Source of the DNA: Alistipes finegoldii DSM 17242
GTDB taxonomy: Bacteria > Bacteroidota > Bacteroidia > Bacteroidales > Rikenellaceae
Reading direction: 5' to 3'
NCBI RefSeq assembly: GCF_000265365.1
Contig: NC_018011.1
Coordinates: forward strand, 2,745,501 to 2,809,500
DNA: 64,000 nt
Shown: in pieces, positions 26,178-35,781 of the stretch
Position numbering within the stretch: the stretch's first letter is position 1
How the letters are laid out: every line of letters starts with the position of its first letter
Program-made: the position numbers and the translations under genes
The notes under the pieces: generated by a model
What the model was told of the DNA's origin: nothing
The model's input: the letters and a program-made list of their open reading frames with translations, nothing else
Databases searched by the model: none

Positions 26178-26223
26178 ACGTAATTTTTCGGCAAAACGTA
26201 TAAAAAAGCGCTTCCCCGAAACA

Positions 26224-26254
26224 GGAAAAGACGGCCTTGGCGGTCGTCTTTTCC
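26224..26254 (-). terminator. Terminator after DksA-like gene
   Basis: Ten-bp stem GGAAAAGACG/CGTCTTTTCC with an 11-base loop; the T-tract is within the 3' arm on the minus strand. It is about 120 bases beyond the DksA-like stop; no gene lies in 26255-26371. Confidence 0.6.
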
Positions 26255-26371
26255 TCAATATACACTCTCTGCGGATGTTATCTCCGGGCATGTCCTGCGA
26301 TTTTTCCGCCTTCCGGAATCGTACCGGGCCCGTGACGCCGCGTCGGAGTCCGTCTGCGCGCCCTTCCGGTT

Positions 26372-26752
26372 CTACCTGCGTCCCTCCTTGGCCTCGATAC
26401 ACTCGGTGGCGTGGGGCACTTTCATCAGGCGCTCCTTGGGAATGAGCTTGCCCGTGGTTTTACAGATGCCGTAAGTCTTATTCTCGATACGCACGAGCGC
26501 CATTTCCAGATTGTGTATGAACTTCATCTGGTGCGCCGCCAAGCGTCCGCTCTCCTCTTTCGAGAGAGTCGCTGCGCCCTCTTCGAGGACCTTGAACGTC
26601 GGCGAGGTATCTTCCGTGTCGTTGTCTGCCGTGTGGGTGATAGTGGCGCGCAGCAGCTCGTAGTCCGCACGCGCGTTCTCCAGCTTCTTCAGGATAAGCT
26701 GCTTGAACTCTTCGAGTTCGGCGTCGCTGTATCTCGTTCTTTCGTCTGCCAT
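26372..26752 (-). CDS. TraR/DksA-family protein with incomplete zinc finger
   Basis: 126 aa. An N-terminal helical hairpin (about 10-85) rich in charged residues resembles the DksA coiled coil. The C-terminal zinc-finger module has GICKTTGKLIPKERLMKVPHATECIEAKE. The canonical four cysteines (CxxC...CxxC) are reduced to two: positions read C, T, C, A. It therefore probably does not bind zinc in the normal way, though the fold can persist. Family role: binds RNA polymerase secondary channel and modulates transcription, often with ppGpp. Located upstream of the Omp85-like gene on the same strand and downstream of ileS. Confidence 0.8.
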   Translation of the reverse strand: MADERTRYSDAELEEFKQLILKKLENARADYELLRATITHTADNDTEDTSPTFKVLEEGAATLSKEESGRLAAHQMKFIHNLEMALVRIENKTYGICKTTGKLIPKERLMKVPHATECIEAKEGRR

Positions 26753-26926
26753 AGTCGTCTTCTCCTTAATTAGGTTTTATGTAAAATTAACTATTTTTTT
26801 CGTAAATACCAAATTTTACATCTCATTATACGATTCCGCCCGGACATACCCGCGCATCGTGCTCAGCATGAAACGCTTGCCGTTCCAAATTCACCGAAAA
26901 AGGGACTCGGAGACGTTCCGGACGGG

Positions 26927-29900
26927 CTAAATCCGCGTTACGGCGATCCGTACCGGCTCGTCATCGACATCCGAATCGACGATCACTCCGCCCGCAGGTT
27001 GTGCCGCGGTCTTGACCTCGACGGCCAGCGTCTGCGATGCGATGTAACCGGCGTATTTGGCGACGGCGTCGGCCACGAGCTCCTTCTGCTCGATCTCGAC
27101 CCGGATCTTGTCCGTCACTTCGAATCCCGAATCCTTGCGGATATTCTGGATGCGGTTTATCAACTCGCGTGCCACGCCTTCCGCGCGCAGCTCCTCCGTT
27201 ACGGTGATGTCGAGCGCCACGGTCAGCTTGCCTTCCGACGCCACGAGCCAGCCCGGCATGTCCTCCGAGGTGATCTCGAAATCGGCGGGGGTTACGGCGA
27301 TCTTCTCGGCGCCGAGGTCGAGGATCGTCTCCGGAGCGGCTTCGATTTCGGCGATCCGCTCCTGCGTGAACTCCGCGGTCATGGCGGCGATCTGCTTCAT
27401 GTATTTGCCGTAGCGCGGTCCCAGCGTCTTGAAGTTGGGCTTGATGCGCTTGGTGATAATGCCCGCCGTGTTCTCGATCAGCTCGATCTCCTTGACATTC
27501 ACCTCGTTCATGATGAGCGTCTTCACGGCGGCGATATGCTGCGCCATTGCCGGGTCGAGCACCGGAATCAGTATTTTGGTCAGCGGCTGGCGCACCTTGA
27601 TCGAGACTTTGCGGCGCAGGGCCAGCACCATCGACGATACGCGCTGGGCCAGCGACATCATCTCTTCCAGATCGGCGTCGATCAGCTTCCCGTCGGCCTT
27701 CGGGAAGGTCGAGAGGTGTACCGATTCGTCCGTATGGCGGCCGCTTACGGCGTTCAGGTCGCAGAAAATGCGGTCCGAGATGAACGGTGCGAACGGCGCC
27801 GCGAGCATCGAAACGGTCTCCAGACAGGTGTAAAGCGTCTGATAGGCCGCCAGTTTGTCCTCGTTCATGCCGCCGCCCCAGAAACGCTTGCGGTTGAGGC
27901 GTACGTACCAGTTGGAGAGGTTTTCGCCCACGAACTCCTGAATGGCGCGCGCCGCAGGCGTCGGGTCGTAATCTTCGAGCGAACGCGTCACGTCCCTGAC
28001 CAGCGTGTTGAGCAGCGAGATGATCCAGCGGTCGATCTCCGGACGCTTCTCCACGGGAACCTCCGGCTCCCGGCCCGTAAATCCGTCCACGTTGGCGTAG
28101 AGGGCGAAGAACGAATAGGTATTGTAGAGCGTTCCGAAGAACTTGCGGCGCACTTCGTCCACGCCGTCCCTATCGAATTTGAGGTTGTCCCACGGCTGCG
28201 AGTTGGAGATCATGTACCAGCGCGTGGCGTCGGCTCCGTAGGTGGCCAGCACCTCGAACGGATCGACGCCGTTGCCCAGGCGCTTGGACATCTTGTTGCC
28301 GTTCTTGTCGAGCACAAGACCGTTCGAAATGATGTTCTTGAAAGCCACCGAGTCGAACAGCATCGAGGCGATGGCGTGCAGCGTGAAGAACCAGCCGCGC
28401 GTCTGGTCCACGCCTTCGGCGATGAAGTCGGCCGGATAGACCGTCTTGAAATGCTCGCCGCCGTTCTCGAACGGGTAGTGCAGCTGCGCATAGGGCATGG
28501 CTCCCGAATCGAACCACACGTCGATCAAGTCGCTTTCGCGCTTCATCGGCTCGCCCTTCGACGAGACCAGCACGATGCCGTCCACATAGGGGCGGTGCAG
28601 GTCGATATTTTTGGTCGAATAGTTCTCCGCCGACATGTCGCCGACCTTGAAATTTTTGTAGGGATTCTCCTTCATGAAGCCTGCGGCGACCGACTTTTCG
28701 ATTTCGCCCGTCAGCTCTTCGATCGAGCCGATGCACTTCAGCTCCGAGTAGTCCTCCGTCGCCCATACCGGCAGCGGGGTTCCCCAGAAGCGCGAACGCG
28801 AAAGGTTCCAGTCCACCAATCCTTCGAGCCACTTGCCGAAACGGCCCGTGCCGGTCGATTCGGGCTTCCAGCGGATCGTCTTGTTTAGTTCGATCATCCG
28901 CTCGCGCAGGGCCGTGGTGCGGATGAACCACGAGTCGAGCGGGTAGTAGAGCACCGGTTTGTCCGTACGCCAGCAGTGGGGGTAGGAGTGGGTGTGCTTC
29001 TCGATCTTGAAGGCCTTGTTTTCGGCTTTGAGCATCACCGCGATGTCGATGTCGAGCGTCGTCTCGGCATCGCAGGCGATATTCGGATCGTATGCGTTTT
29101 TCACATAACGGCCCGCATACTCCCTGTATTTTGCGGCGTCGACATTATTTTTCACGAATTCGGGATCGAGCTCCTCCAGCAGAAAGAATTTGCCCTGCCT
29201 GTCTACCATCGGCTGATTTTTGCCGGCCTTGTCCACCATGAACAGCGGCGCAATGCCTGCGGCGCGGCCTACGCGGTCGTCGTCGGCACCGAACGTCGGC
29301 GCGATATGCACGATGCCCGTACCGTCCGAAGTGGTCACGTAGTCGCCGACGATCACGCGGAACGCGTCGCCCATCGGCTTTACCCACGGGATGAGCTGCT
29401 CGTAGCGGATGCCTTCCAGTTCGGGACCCTGCCAGCTTTCGCCCGTAATCTCATAGGTTCCCTCCATTTTCTTGGTGAAGTATGCGGGCACGAGCTCTTT
29501 GGCGAGGATGACCGTCTGCGGACGGTCGGTATAGGGGTTGCGGCATTTGACCTTGACGTATTCGATCGCGGGACCTACGGCCAGCGCCGTGTTCGAGGGC
29601 AGGGTCCACGGCGTGGTAGTCCAAGCCAAGAAATAGAGCGGTCCCTCGACGCCGGCGAAAAGCTTCTCGCTCTTCTGGTCGCGGATGACTTCGAACTGCG
29701 CCGTGCAGGTCGTGTCCTTGACGTCGCGGTAGCAGCCGGGCTGGTTCAGCTCGTGGGTCGAGAGACCCGTTCCCGCCGCCGGCGAGTAGGGCTGGATGGT
29801 GTAGCCCTTGTAGAGCAGCCCCTTGTCGAAGAGCTGCTTGAGGAGCCACCACAGCGTCTCGATGTATTTGTTGTCGTAGGTGATGTAGGGATCGTCCATG

Positions 29901-30328
29901 TTGACCCAGTAGCCCATCTTGCGGGTCAGGTCCTCCCACATGCCCGTAAACTCCATGACGGCTTCGCGGCAGGTGCGGTTGTATTCTTCGATGGTGATCT
30001 TTTTGCCGATGTCCTCCTTGGTGATGCCGAGCTTCTTCTCGACGCCCAGTTCGACCGGAAGTCCGTGCGTATCCCAGCCCGCCTTGCGGTGCACGAGGTA
30101 GCCCTGCTGCGTTTTGTAGCGGCAGAAAACGTCCTTGATCGTACGGGCCATGACGTGGTGGATGCCCGGCGTGCCGTTGGCCGACGGGGGGCCTTCGTAA
30201 AATACGAACGCGGGGTGTCCTTCGCGCGTGGTGATGCTTTTATGGAATGTATCGCGGGCGTCCCACTCGCCGAGCACGTCGGCGGCCGTCTGCGCCAGAT
30301 CGAGACCTTTATACTCTTTGAACTTCAT
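26927..30328 (-). CDS. ileS: Isoleucyl-tRNA synthetase
   Basis: 1133-aa class I synthetase that charges tRNA-Ile. The HIGH-like motif appears as PSANGTPGIHHVMARTIKD near residue 55, and the KMSKR motif as NKMSKRLGN near residue 690. The connective editing domain (TTPWTLPSNTALAVGP, TSDGTGIVHIAPTFG) lies in between, followed by the anticodon-binding domain and a long C-terminal part. The length and the GIHH form of the first motif fit the longer eukaryote-like IleS type found in many Bacteroidetes. A resistance trait for mupirocin is known for some enzymes of that type but cannot be concluded here. Confidence 0.96.
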   Translation of the reverse strand: MKFKEYKGLDLAQTAADVLGEWDARDTFHKSITTREGHPAFVFYEGPPSANGTPGIHHVMARTIKDVFCRYKTQQGYLVHRKAGWDTHGLPVELGVEKKLGITKEDIGKKITIEEYNRTCREAVMEFTGMWEDLTRKMGYWVNMDDPYITYDNKYIETLWWLLKQLFDKGLLYKGYTIQPYSPAAGTGLSTHELNQPGCYRDVKDTTCTAQFEVIRDQKSEKLFAGVEGPLYFLAWTTTPWTLPSNTALAVGPAIEYVKVKCRNPYTDRPQTVILAKELVPAYFTKKMEGTYEITGESWQGPELEGIRYEQLIPWVKPMGDAFRVIVGDYVTTSDGTGIVHIAPTFGADDDRVGRAAGIAPLFMVDKAGKNQPMVDRQGKFFLLEELDPEFVKNNVDAAKYREYAGRYVKNAYDPNIACDAETTLDIDIAVMLKAENKAFKIEKHTHSYPHCWRTDKPVLYYPLDSWFIRTTALRERMIELNKTIRWKPESTGTGRFGKWLEGLVDWNLSRSRFWGTPLPVWATEDYSELKCIGSIEELTGEIEKSVAAGFMKENPYKNFKVGDMSAENYSTKNIDLHRPYVDGIVLVSSKGEPMKRESDLIDVWFDSGAMPYAQLHYPFENGGEHFKTVYPADFIAEGVDQTRGWFFTLHAIASMLFDSVAFKNIISNGLVLDKNGNKMSKRLGNGVDPFEVLATYGADATRWYMISNSQPWDNLKFDRDGVDEVRRKFFGTLYNTYSFFALYANVDGFTGREPEVPVEKRPEIDRWIISLLNTLVRDVTRSLEDYDPTPAARAIQEFVGENLSNWYVRLNRKRFWGGGMNEDKLAAYQTLYTCLETVSMLAAPFAPFISDRIFCDLNAVSGRHTDESVHLSTFPKADGKLIDADLEEMMSLAQRVSSMVLALRRKVSIKVRQPLTKILIPVLDPAMAQHIAAVKTLIMNEVNVKEIELIENTAGIITKRIKPNFKTLGPRYGKYMKQIAAMTAEFTQERIAEIEAAPETILDLGAEKIAVTPADFEITSEDMPGWLVASEGKLTVALDITVTEELRAEGVARELINRIQNIRKDSGFEVTDKIRVEIEQKELVADAVAKYAGYIASQTLAVEVKTAAQPAGGVIVDSDVDDEPVRIAVTRI

Positions 30329-30487
30329 GGTGTATGTGTTTTGTTTTCGTTCGGATCCTGCACCCGGAGCAAAGCCGGAACTGCCGGAAACGTCATTCGT
30401 TTTCCGACAACTCGCAAAGATATAAAAAAGATTTGAAAATCTGCAAAATTCCGCCGATTAGGCCGCCGCCGCAAAAACGGCGTGGGC

Positions 30488-32755
30488 TTATTCCGCGATC
30501 GGCATTTCGACCCGGAAGCAGGAACCTTCGCCGACGGCGGAATCGACGCCGATTTGTGCGCCCATCTGCTCCGCGATGCTCTTGCAGATCGAAAGTCCGA
30601 GTCCGGTGCCCTGCGTGAAGGTGTCCACCTTGTAAAACCGTTCGAAGATTTTGTCCAGCTCTTCGGCCGGAATGCCGATGCCCGTGTCGCGGACATAGAG
30701 ACTCAGCCGGTCCCGTTTGCGTTCGAATCCCACCGTGACGAATCCTTTTGGTGTGAATTTCAGTGCGTTGCGGATGAAGTTGGCCAATATCTGCATCAGC
30801 CCCTGCCTGTATTGGCAGACGGTGCAGGAGGGCAGTCCCTTTTCGACGTCCAGCACGACTTCCTCCGGAGTCTGCAGGCGGAACGTTTCGACGGCTTCGC
30901 GGCAGAGCGTCCGCAGGTCGAACCGGGTCCTGACCAGATCGGCATGCCCCGATTCGATGCGCGAGAGGTCCAGTACGTCGGATATGATCTGCAGCAGCAG
31001 TCCGTTGTTGAGCGACACGATGTCGTTGTACTCTTTGCGCACTTCGGGGTCCTCCTCGGTGGTCAGCAGCTGCGAAAAGCCTACGATGGCGTTGAGCGGC
31101 GTGCGGATTTCGTGGCTCATGTTGGCGAGGAACGCCGTCTTGAGCTTGTTGGACTCCTCGGCCCGCTCCTTGGCGGCGATCAGCTCCTGCTCGGTCTGTT
31201 TGAGCGCCGTGATGTCGTAATTGATTCCCAGCATGTCGATCACCTGCTCCTGCGGCCGGTAGTCGCGGCAGATGAGGTGGATTTTGATCCATGTCGTCCG
31301 GCCGTCGTCGTGCAGGACGCGGCAGGAGACCGATGCCGACTGTATCTCCCCGGACTCGAACTGCGCCAGCCGGTTCAGCAGCACCGTGCGGTCGTCGGGG
31401 GGGATATGACGGTATTTGCCGATGACGTCGCCGATGGCGGCCGTGTCGGCTTCGCCGTAGTTGCGCAGCCAGACGCTCTGCGCATAACCCTCTTTGTTGC
31501 AGAGGTTGTAGTTGATGTATCCCACCTGCGCGTATTCGGAGATAAGGCGGAACAGCGCTTCGAATTCCGTGAGCCGGTCCTGCGTCTGGCGGAGTTCCGT
31601 GTTGTCGATGTTGATGAGCAGGTAGTGGGTGATTTCGCCCGTGTCGTTGTAGAGACACCGGATGCGGGCCGTCCAGTCGATGTAGCCGCTCCGGCTGGTG
31701 TCGTAATAGCTTCGGGCTTTCGAAAAATCGTAGCGTGTGGTGAAGTCCGTACCCCGGCCTTCGCGGATGCAGTCCTTGATCTCGGCCGAGAAGTTGGGGT
31801 TGTCGAAAATGCTGAGTCCCCGGATGCCTGCCGGATCGGTTACGCCGAACATTTCCAGATCGCGGGCGTTGATGTCCACCAGATGCCCTGTGCGGTCGTA
31901 TATCTCGATGCCGATCGGGGCGTTCTGAATGACGTTGCGCAGCAGTTTCTCCTTTTCGTCGAGCGCCTGATGCGCCGTGACGACGTCCGTGATGTCGAGG
32001 ATCAGGATCACGATCTCCGTCGCGTCGTTGGGGGTGTTGTAGAGGAAGCTGCGGCAGTAGCGGCCGGTTTTGGAGGCATGCCACTGGTCCATCTTGTAAT
32101 CCCCCAGCCTGATGGCCGCCAGCTCGTCGATGTGCCGGTCTACGGGGATGTCTATTTCGCGGGCGGTCTTGTCGAGGTAATCAGCGGCGTCTACGCCCAG
32201 AATCTGCTGCGCCGTCTGGTTGACCGAGAGGAAAAGGTAGTCGGTCGCCTGGCCGTCGTCGTCGTAGAGCAGCCGGATGCGGAAGTAGCCGATCGGCAGG
32301 TGGTCGAGCAGCTCGTCCATGTGTTTGTTCTCCTTCAGCACCGCGTAATAGTTGCTTTCGAGCGTGAGGACGTCCGCCTCTTTCCGGCCGGCGACCGGAA
32401 CGCGCTGGAGGTAGCCGAAGAGTTTGATGCCCTGCTGCGGGTCCGATTGTTTGCGGACGAGCTGCGTATGGATCCATATTTCGCCTTCCGGCAGTACGAC
32501 GGGGAACGTTTCGTCGAAATGGTTTCCGACCTTGAGCGACAGGAATTCGTTGTGTATCCGTGTCCGGTAATCTTCGCGCGTCAGCGGCATCAGTTCCCCG
32601 ACTGCGGCCCGGTTGCTGCCGAGTCCCAGCAGATCGACGATGTAGTCGGAGAAGAACAGTTCGCCCGTGCGGAAATCCGCCTTCCACCACCCCATTTGGG
32701 CCGCGTCGAGCAGCTGCATCAACGATTGAAGATCGGGAGCGCCGGAGGTAAACAT
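30488..32755 (-). CDS. Multi-PAS sensor histidine kinase
   Basis: About 755-aa soluble kinase with no obvious membrane helix. Several PAS/PAC domains cover residues 10-500 (GWWKADFRTGELFFSDYIV; IGIEIYDRTGHLVDINARDLEMFG; VGYINYNLCNKEGYAQSVW). The HisKA domain is FLANMSHEIRTPLNAIVGF with the phospho-accepting His. The HATPase domain has N-box NFIRNALKFTPKG, G1 DTGIGIPAEEL, F-box FERFYK and G2 GTGLGLSI. It ends right after the ATPase, with no receiver domain or adjacent response regulator, so the partner is elsewhere. The start at ATG 32755 is preferred over an upstream in-frame ATG at 32818 that overlaps the next gene. Confidence 0.92.
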   Translation of the reverse strand: MFTSGAPDLQSLMQLLDAAQMGWWKADFRTGELFFSDYIVDLLGLGSNRAAVGELMPLTREDYRTRIHNEFLSLKVGNHFDETFPVVLPEGEIWIHTQLVRKQSDPQQGIKLFGYLQRVPVAGRKEADVLTLESNYYAVLKENKHMDELLDHLPIGYFRIRLLYDDDGQATDYLFLSVNQTAQQILGVDAADYLDKTAREIDIPVDRHIDELAAIRLGDYKMDQWHASKTGRYCRSFLYNTPNDATEIVILILDITDVVTAHQALDEKEKLLRNVIQNAPIGIEIYDRTGHLVDINARDLEMFGVTDPAGIRGLSIFDNPNFSAEIKDCIREGRGTDFTTRYDFSKARSYYDTSRSGYIDWTARIRCLYNDTGEITHYLLINIDNTELRQTQDRLTEFEALFRLISEYAQVGYINYNLCNKEGYAQSVWLRNYGEADTAAIGDVIGKYRHIPPDDRTVLLNRLAQFESGEIQSASVSCRVLHDDGRTTWIKIHLICRDYRPQEQVIDMLGINYDITALKQTEQELIAAKERAEESNKLKTAFLANMSHEIRTPLNAIVGFSQLLTTEEDPEVRKEYNDIVSLNNGLLLQIISDVLDLSRIESGHADLVRTRFDLRTLCREAVETFRLQTPEEVVLDVEKGLPSCTVCQYRQGLMQILANFIRNALKFTPKGFVTVGFERKRDRLSLYVRDTGIGIPAEELDKIFERFYKVDTFTQGTGLGLSICKSIAEQMGAQIGVDSAVGEGSCFRVEMPIAE

Positions 32756-32768
32756 AACGGAGTCGCAG

Positions 32769-33326
32769 TTAAGTGTATGAAAGCGTGCGGGTGACGCGGG
32801 CCGGATTGCCGACGGCAACCGAATCCGCGGGAATGTCGCGCGTAACTACCGAACCCGCTCCAATTATCGCGCCGTTGCCGATCCGGACGCCCGGACAGAC
32901 GATGACGCCGCCGCCCAGCCAGCAGTTGTCGCCGATGGTGATCGGTTTGCCGGCTTCGCGGCCTGTCGCACGCAGGTCGGGGTCCAGCGGATGGTGCGGG
33001 GTGAGCAGCTGTACCTTGGGCCCTATCAGCGTATTGCGCCCGATACGGATCGGAGCCAGATCGAGGAAGACGCAGTCGAAATTGACGAAAGAGCCTTCGC
33101 CGATATGGATGTTGTAGCCGTAATCGCAGTAAAAGGGCGCGCGGATGAATCCGGCTGCATTGGGACAGAGCTCGCGCAGAGCGGCGCGGTATGCTGCGTC
33201 GTGGCCGGGACATTCGGCGTTGAGCCGGTGCATCAGCAGCGTGGCGCGGTCGCGGTCGGCCGTCAGCTCCTCGTCGCGCGGGTCGAACCATTCGCCCGCC
33301 AGCATCTTCTCTTTCTCGCTTTTCAT
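32769..33326 (-). CDS. Maltose/galactoside O-acetyltransferase-like enzyme
   Basis: 185 aa, left-handed beta-helix acetyltransferase. The Mac domain (KMLAGEWFDPRDEEL) is followed by hexapeptide repeats (IHIGEGSFVNFDC, IRIGRNTLIGP, ITIGDNCWLGGGVIVCPGV, IGNGAIIGAGSVV) with the catalytic His in TPHHPLDP. It transfers acetyl from acetyl-CoA to a sugar; the acceptor is not predictable. The open frame is much longer upstream but overlaps the ABC exporter gene; the ATG at 33326 gives the family N-terminus. Starts 14 bases after the exporter stop and precedes the kinase. Confidence 0.9.
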   Translation of the reverse strand: MKSEKEKMLAGEWFDPRDEELTADRDRATLLMHRLNAECPGHDAAYRAALRELCPNAAGFIRAPFYCDYGYNIHIGEGSFVNFDCVFLDLAPIRIGRNTLIGPKVQLLTPHHPLDPDLRATGREAGKPITIGDNCWLGGGVIVCPGVRIGNGAIIGAGSVVTRDIPADSVAVGNPARVTRTLSYT

Positions 33327-33340
33327 ACGAGCGGGATATT

Positions 33341-35170
33341 TTATTCGAACGACTGCAGTTCGATCAGTTTGGCGTAGATTCCTCCGCGGGCCATCAGTTC
33401 GGCGTGCGTGCCCTGTTCGGCGATGCGTCCGTGATCGACGACGATGATCTTGTCGGCGTTGTGGATCGTGCTCAGACGGTGTGCGATGACTACCGAAGTA
33501 CGGCCCTCCAGCAACTTGTTGAGGGCGTCCTGCACGAGTTTTTCGCTCTCGGTGTCGAGGGCCGAAGTCGCCTCGTCGAGAATCAGGATGTCGGGGTTTT
33601 TCAATACGGCGCGGGCGATGGAGAGACGCTGCCGCTGGCCGCCCGAAAGTTTCACGCCGCGGTCGCCGATATTGGTCCGATAGCCTTCGGGCGCTTCGGT
33701 GATGAAGCAGTCGGCATTGGCGATTCGGGCCGCTTCGACGATCTCCTCGTGCGAAGCTCCGGCCTTGCCCATGGCGATGTTGCCTTCGATGGTGTCGTTG
33801 AAAAGCACGGTGTCCTGCGATACGACGCTCATGTGTGCGCGCAGGCTCTCCTGCGTGTAGTCGCGGATCGAAACGCCGTCGATGAGGATGTCGCCCGCCG
33901 TAACGTCGTAGAAACGCGGAACAAGCTCGCTGAGCGTCGATTTGCCGCCTCCCGACGGTCCCACGAGCGCCACGGTCTCCCCGCGTTTGATGTCGAACGA
34001 AATGCCGTCGATCACCTCGCGGCTGCCGTCGTAGGAGAAGTGTATGTCGCGGAATTCGATCTTGTCTTTCAGGCCGTTCAGCTCCAGCGCGCCGGGCTTG
34101 TCCTGAATTTCGCTCTGGGCGTCGATGATCGAGAAGATGCGCTCTCCGGCCGCGATGCCCTGATTGATGTTGGCGAACTGGTCGATGAAGGTGCGCACGG
34201 GGCGCGTGATCTGCGAGAACATGGCGACGAAGGCGATGAAGCCTTCGGGGCTGAGCGACCCCTTGAATACGAGCGAACCGCCGAATACGAGGATGACGCC
34301 CACGGCCGAGATGCCGAGGAATTCGCTCATCGGCGAAGCCAGCTGCTGGCGGCGCGCCATCGAGAGGGTCAGCCGGGCCAGATCGGCGTTCAGGTCGTAG
34401 AACTTCTGCTTGATATAATCCACGGCGTTGTAGCTCTTGATGACCTTGATGCCCGAAAGGGACTCGTCGAGCGTCGATACCAGCTCGCCCATGCGCTGCT
34501 GGCTCGTGCGGGCCGGGTGGCGCAGGCGTTTGACGATGCTGCCGATGATGAGGGCCACCACGGGCAGAAACAGCACCGAGAAGAGGGCCAGCTCCCACGA
34601 TATGGCGACCATCATCACCGTGTAGCCGATGATGAGGAACGGCTCGCGGAAAGCCACCTGCAGGGTGTTGGTGATGCAGAACTGCACCACGCCGACGTCG
34701 GAGGTGATTTTCGAAATGATGTCGCCCTTGCGCTGGTCGCTGAAAAAGCCGACGTGCATGTCCACCACCTTCGAGAACATCTCGTTGCGCATGCGCTGCA
34801 GGGTGCGGGTGCGCATGTTCTCCACCGTCCAAGAGCCCAGATAGCGGAACAGGTTGCTCAGCAGGCTCACGAAAATGGTCACCACGGCGAGCATGAGCAG
34901 TACGTTTTCGGGGTTGTATTCGTTGAACAGATGCGAGTAGGTGTAGTTGAACAAGGCTGTCAGGTATTCCTGATTGAAGGCCAGCGGGGGAAGTTTCTCC
35001 ACATATACGAACGTGTAGTCGGCGTCGAACATCGTCTTGAGGATCGGCATGATCAGCAGGAACGTGAGCGAGTTGAACAGCGCGTAGAGCAGCGAGTAGA
35101 AGAAATAGGGAATTGCGTATTTCTGGATGGGTCGGGCGAAACCCAAGAGCCTCATGTATATTTTAAGCAT
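33341..35170 (-). CDS. MsbA-like ABC exporter (fused permease and ATPase)
   Basis: 609 aa. An N-terminal six-helix exporter domain (residues about 15-325) is followed by an ATPase domain with Walker A GPSGGGKST, signature LSGGQRQRLSIARA, Walker B ILILDEATSALD and the H-loop IAHRLSTI. Closest in character to MsbA-type lipid A/lipid exporters, which fits the Kdo genes elsewhere in the window, but drug or peptide export cannot be excluded. A TATCTTTG -7 element lies on the minus strand at 35216-35209 in the 140-base gap after rnhA, so it probably has its own promoter. Confidence 0.85.
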   Translation of the reverse strand: MLKIYMRLLGFARPIQKYAIPYFFYSLLYALFNSLTFLLIMPILKTMFDADYTFVYVEKLPPLAFNQEYLTALFNYTYSHLFNEYNPENVLLMLAVVTIFVSLLSNLFRYLGSWTVENMRTRTLQRMRNEMFSKVVDMHVGFFSDQRKGDIISKITSDVGVVQFCITNTLQVAFREPFLIIGYTVMMVAISWELALFSVLFLPVVALIIGSIVKRLRHPARTSQQRMGELVSTLDESLSGIKVIKSYNAVDYIKQKFYDLNADLARLTLSMARRQQLASPMSEFLGISAVGVILVFGGSLVFKGSLSPEGFIAFVAMFSQITRPVRTFIDQFANINQGIAAGERIFSIIDAQSEIQDKPGALELNGLKDKIEFRDIHFSYDGSREVIDGISFDIKRGETVALVGPSGGGKSTLSELVPRFYDVTAGDILIDGVSIRDYTQESLRAHMSVVSQDTVLFNDTIEGNIAMGKAGASHEEIVEAARIANADCFITEAPEGYRTNIGDRGVKLSGGQRQRLSIARAVLKNPDILILDEATSALDTESEKLVQDALNKLLEGRTSVVIAHRLSTIHNADKIIVVDHGRIAEQGTHAELMARGGIYAKLIELQSFE

Positions 35171-35310
35171 TACGGGCGGATTATTTGCAGGTTATGTGAT
35201 AATCGGGACAAAGATAGGAATAATAATGATAAAATCGGACCCTGCGGGTCAAAAGTGCGAAGTTTAGGAGAAATAAGGGCCGAAAAAGGAAAAGAGGCGG
35301 GCGTTGCCGC

Positions 35311-35775
35311 TCACCTCCCTTCCGGTTCATAACCAGTGTCTTCCGATAAATGCGCCTTGTCGTTGGCGGCGGCCACGGCCAGTTGGTCGCAGCGGTTGTT
35401 CTCGACCGTATCGGCATGCCCCTTGACCCATACGAACCGCACGTTGTGGCGTCGGTATATGCGCAGGAAACGCATCCACAGGTCGGGATTCTTCTTGCCG
35501 GCGAACCGTTTCTTCTCCCAGCCGAACACCCAGCCTTTCGTCACGGCGTCCACGACGTATTTCGAGTCGGAATAGACCGTGACGTCCGACCCCTCGAACT
35601 TGAGCGCTTCGAGCGCCGCGCAGACGGCCGTCAGCTCCATGCGGTTGTTGGTCGTCAGGCGGAATCCCTGCGAAAGCTCCTTGCGGTGAGGGCCCGAAAG
35701 CAGCACCGCGCCGTAACCGCCCGGTCCGGGATTCCCCAAGGCCGAGCCGTCGGTGTATATGGTGATTTGTGCCAC
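35311..35775 (-). CDS. rnhA: Ribonuclease HI
   Basis: 154 aa. Degrades RNA in RNA-DNA hybrids during replication and repair. Catalytic acidic residues are visible in order: D in IYTDGSALGNPGPGG, E in TTNNRMELTAV, D in VYSDSKYV and the C-terminal D in ENNRCDQLA, with the basic handle WVFGWEKKRFAGKK. It starts 6 bases downstream of the valS stop, so it is translated from the valS transcript or a promoter within it. Confidence 0.95.
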   Translation of the reverse strand: MAQITIYTDGSALGNPGPGGYGAVLLSGPHRKELSQGFRLTTNNRMELTAVCAALEALKFEGSDVTVYSDSKYVVDAVTKGWVFGWEKKRFAGKKNPDLWMRFLRIYRRHNVRFVWVKGHADTVENNRCDQLAVAAANDKAHLSEDTGYEPEGR

Positions 35776-35781
35776 GCCGGA

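Noticed and set aside
30482..32794. Rightward 770-codon frame
   Set aside because: Antisense shadow of the histidine kinase, which has all its motifs; long antisense frames are common in this GC-rich codon usage, as also seen opposite ileS, valS and lon.
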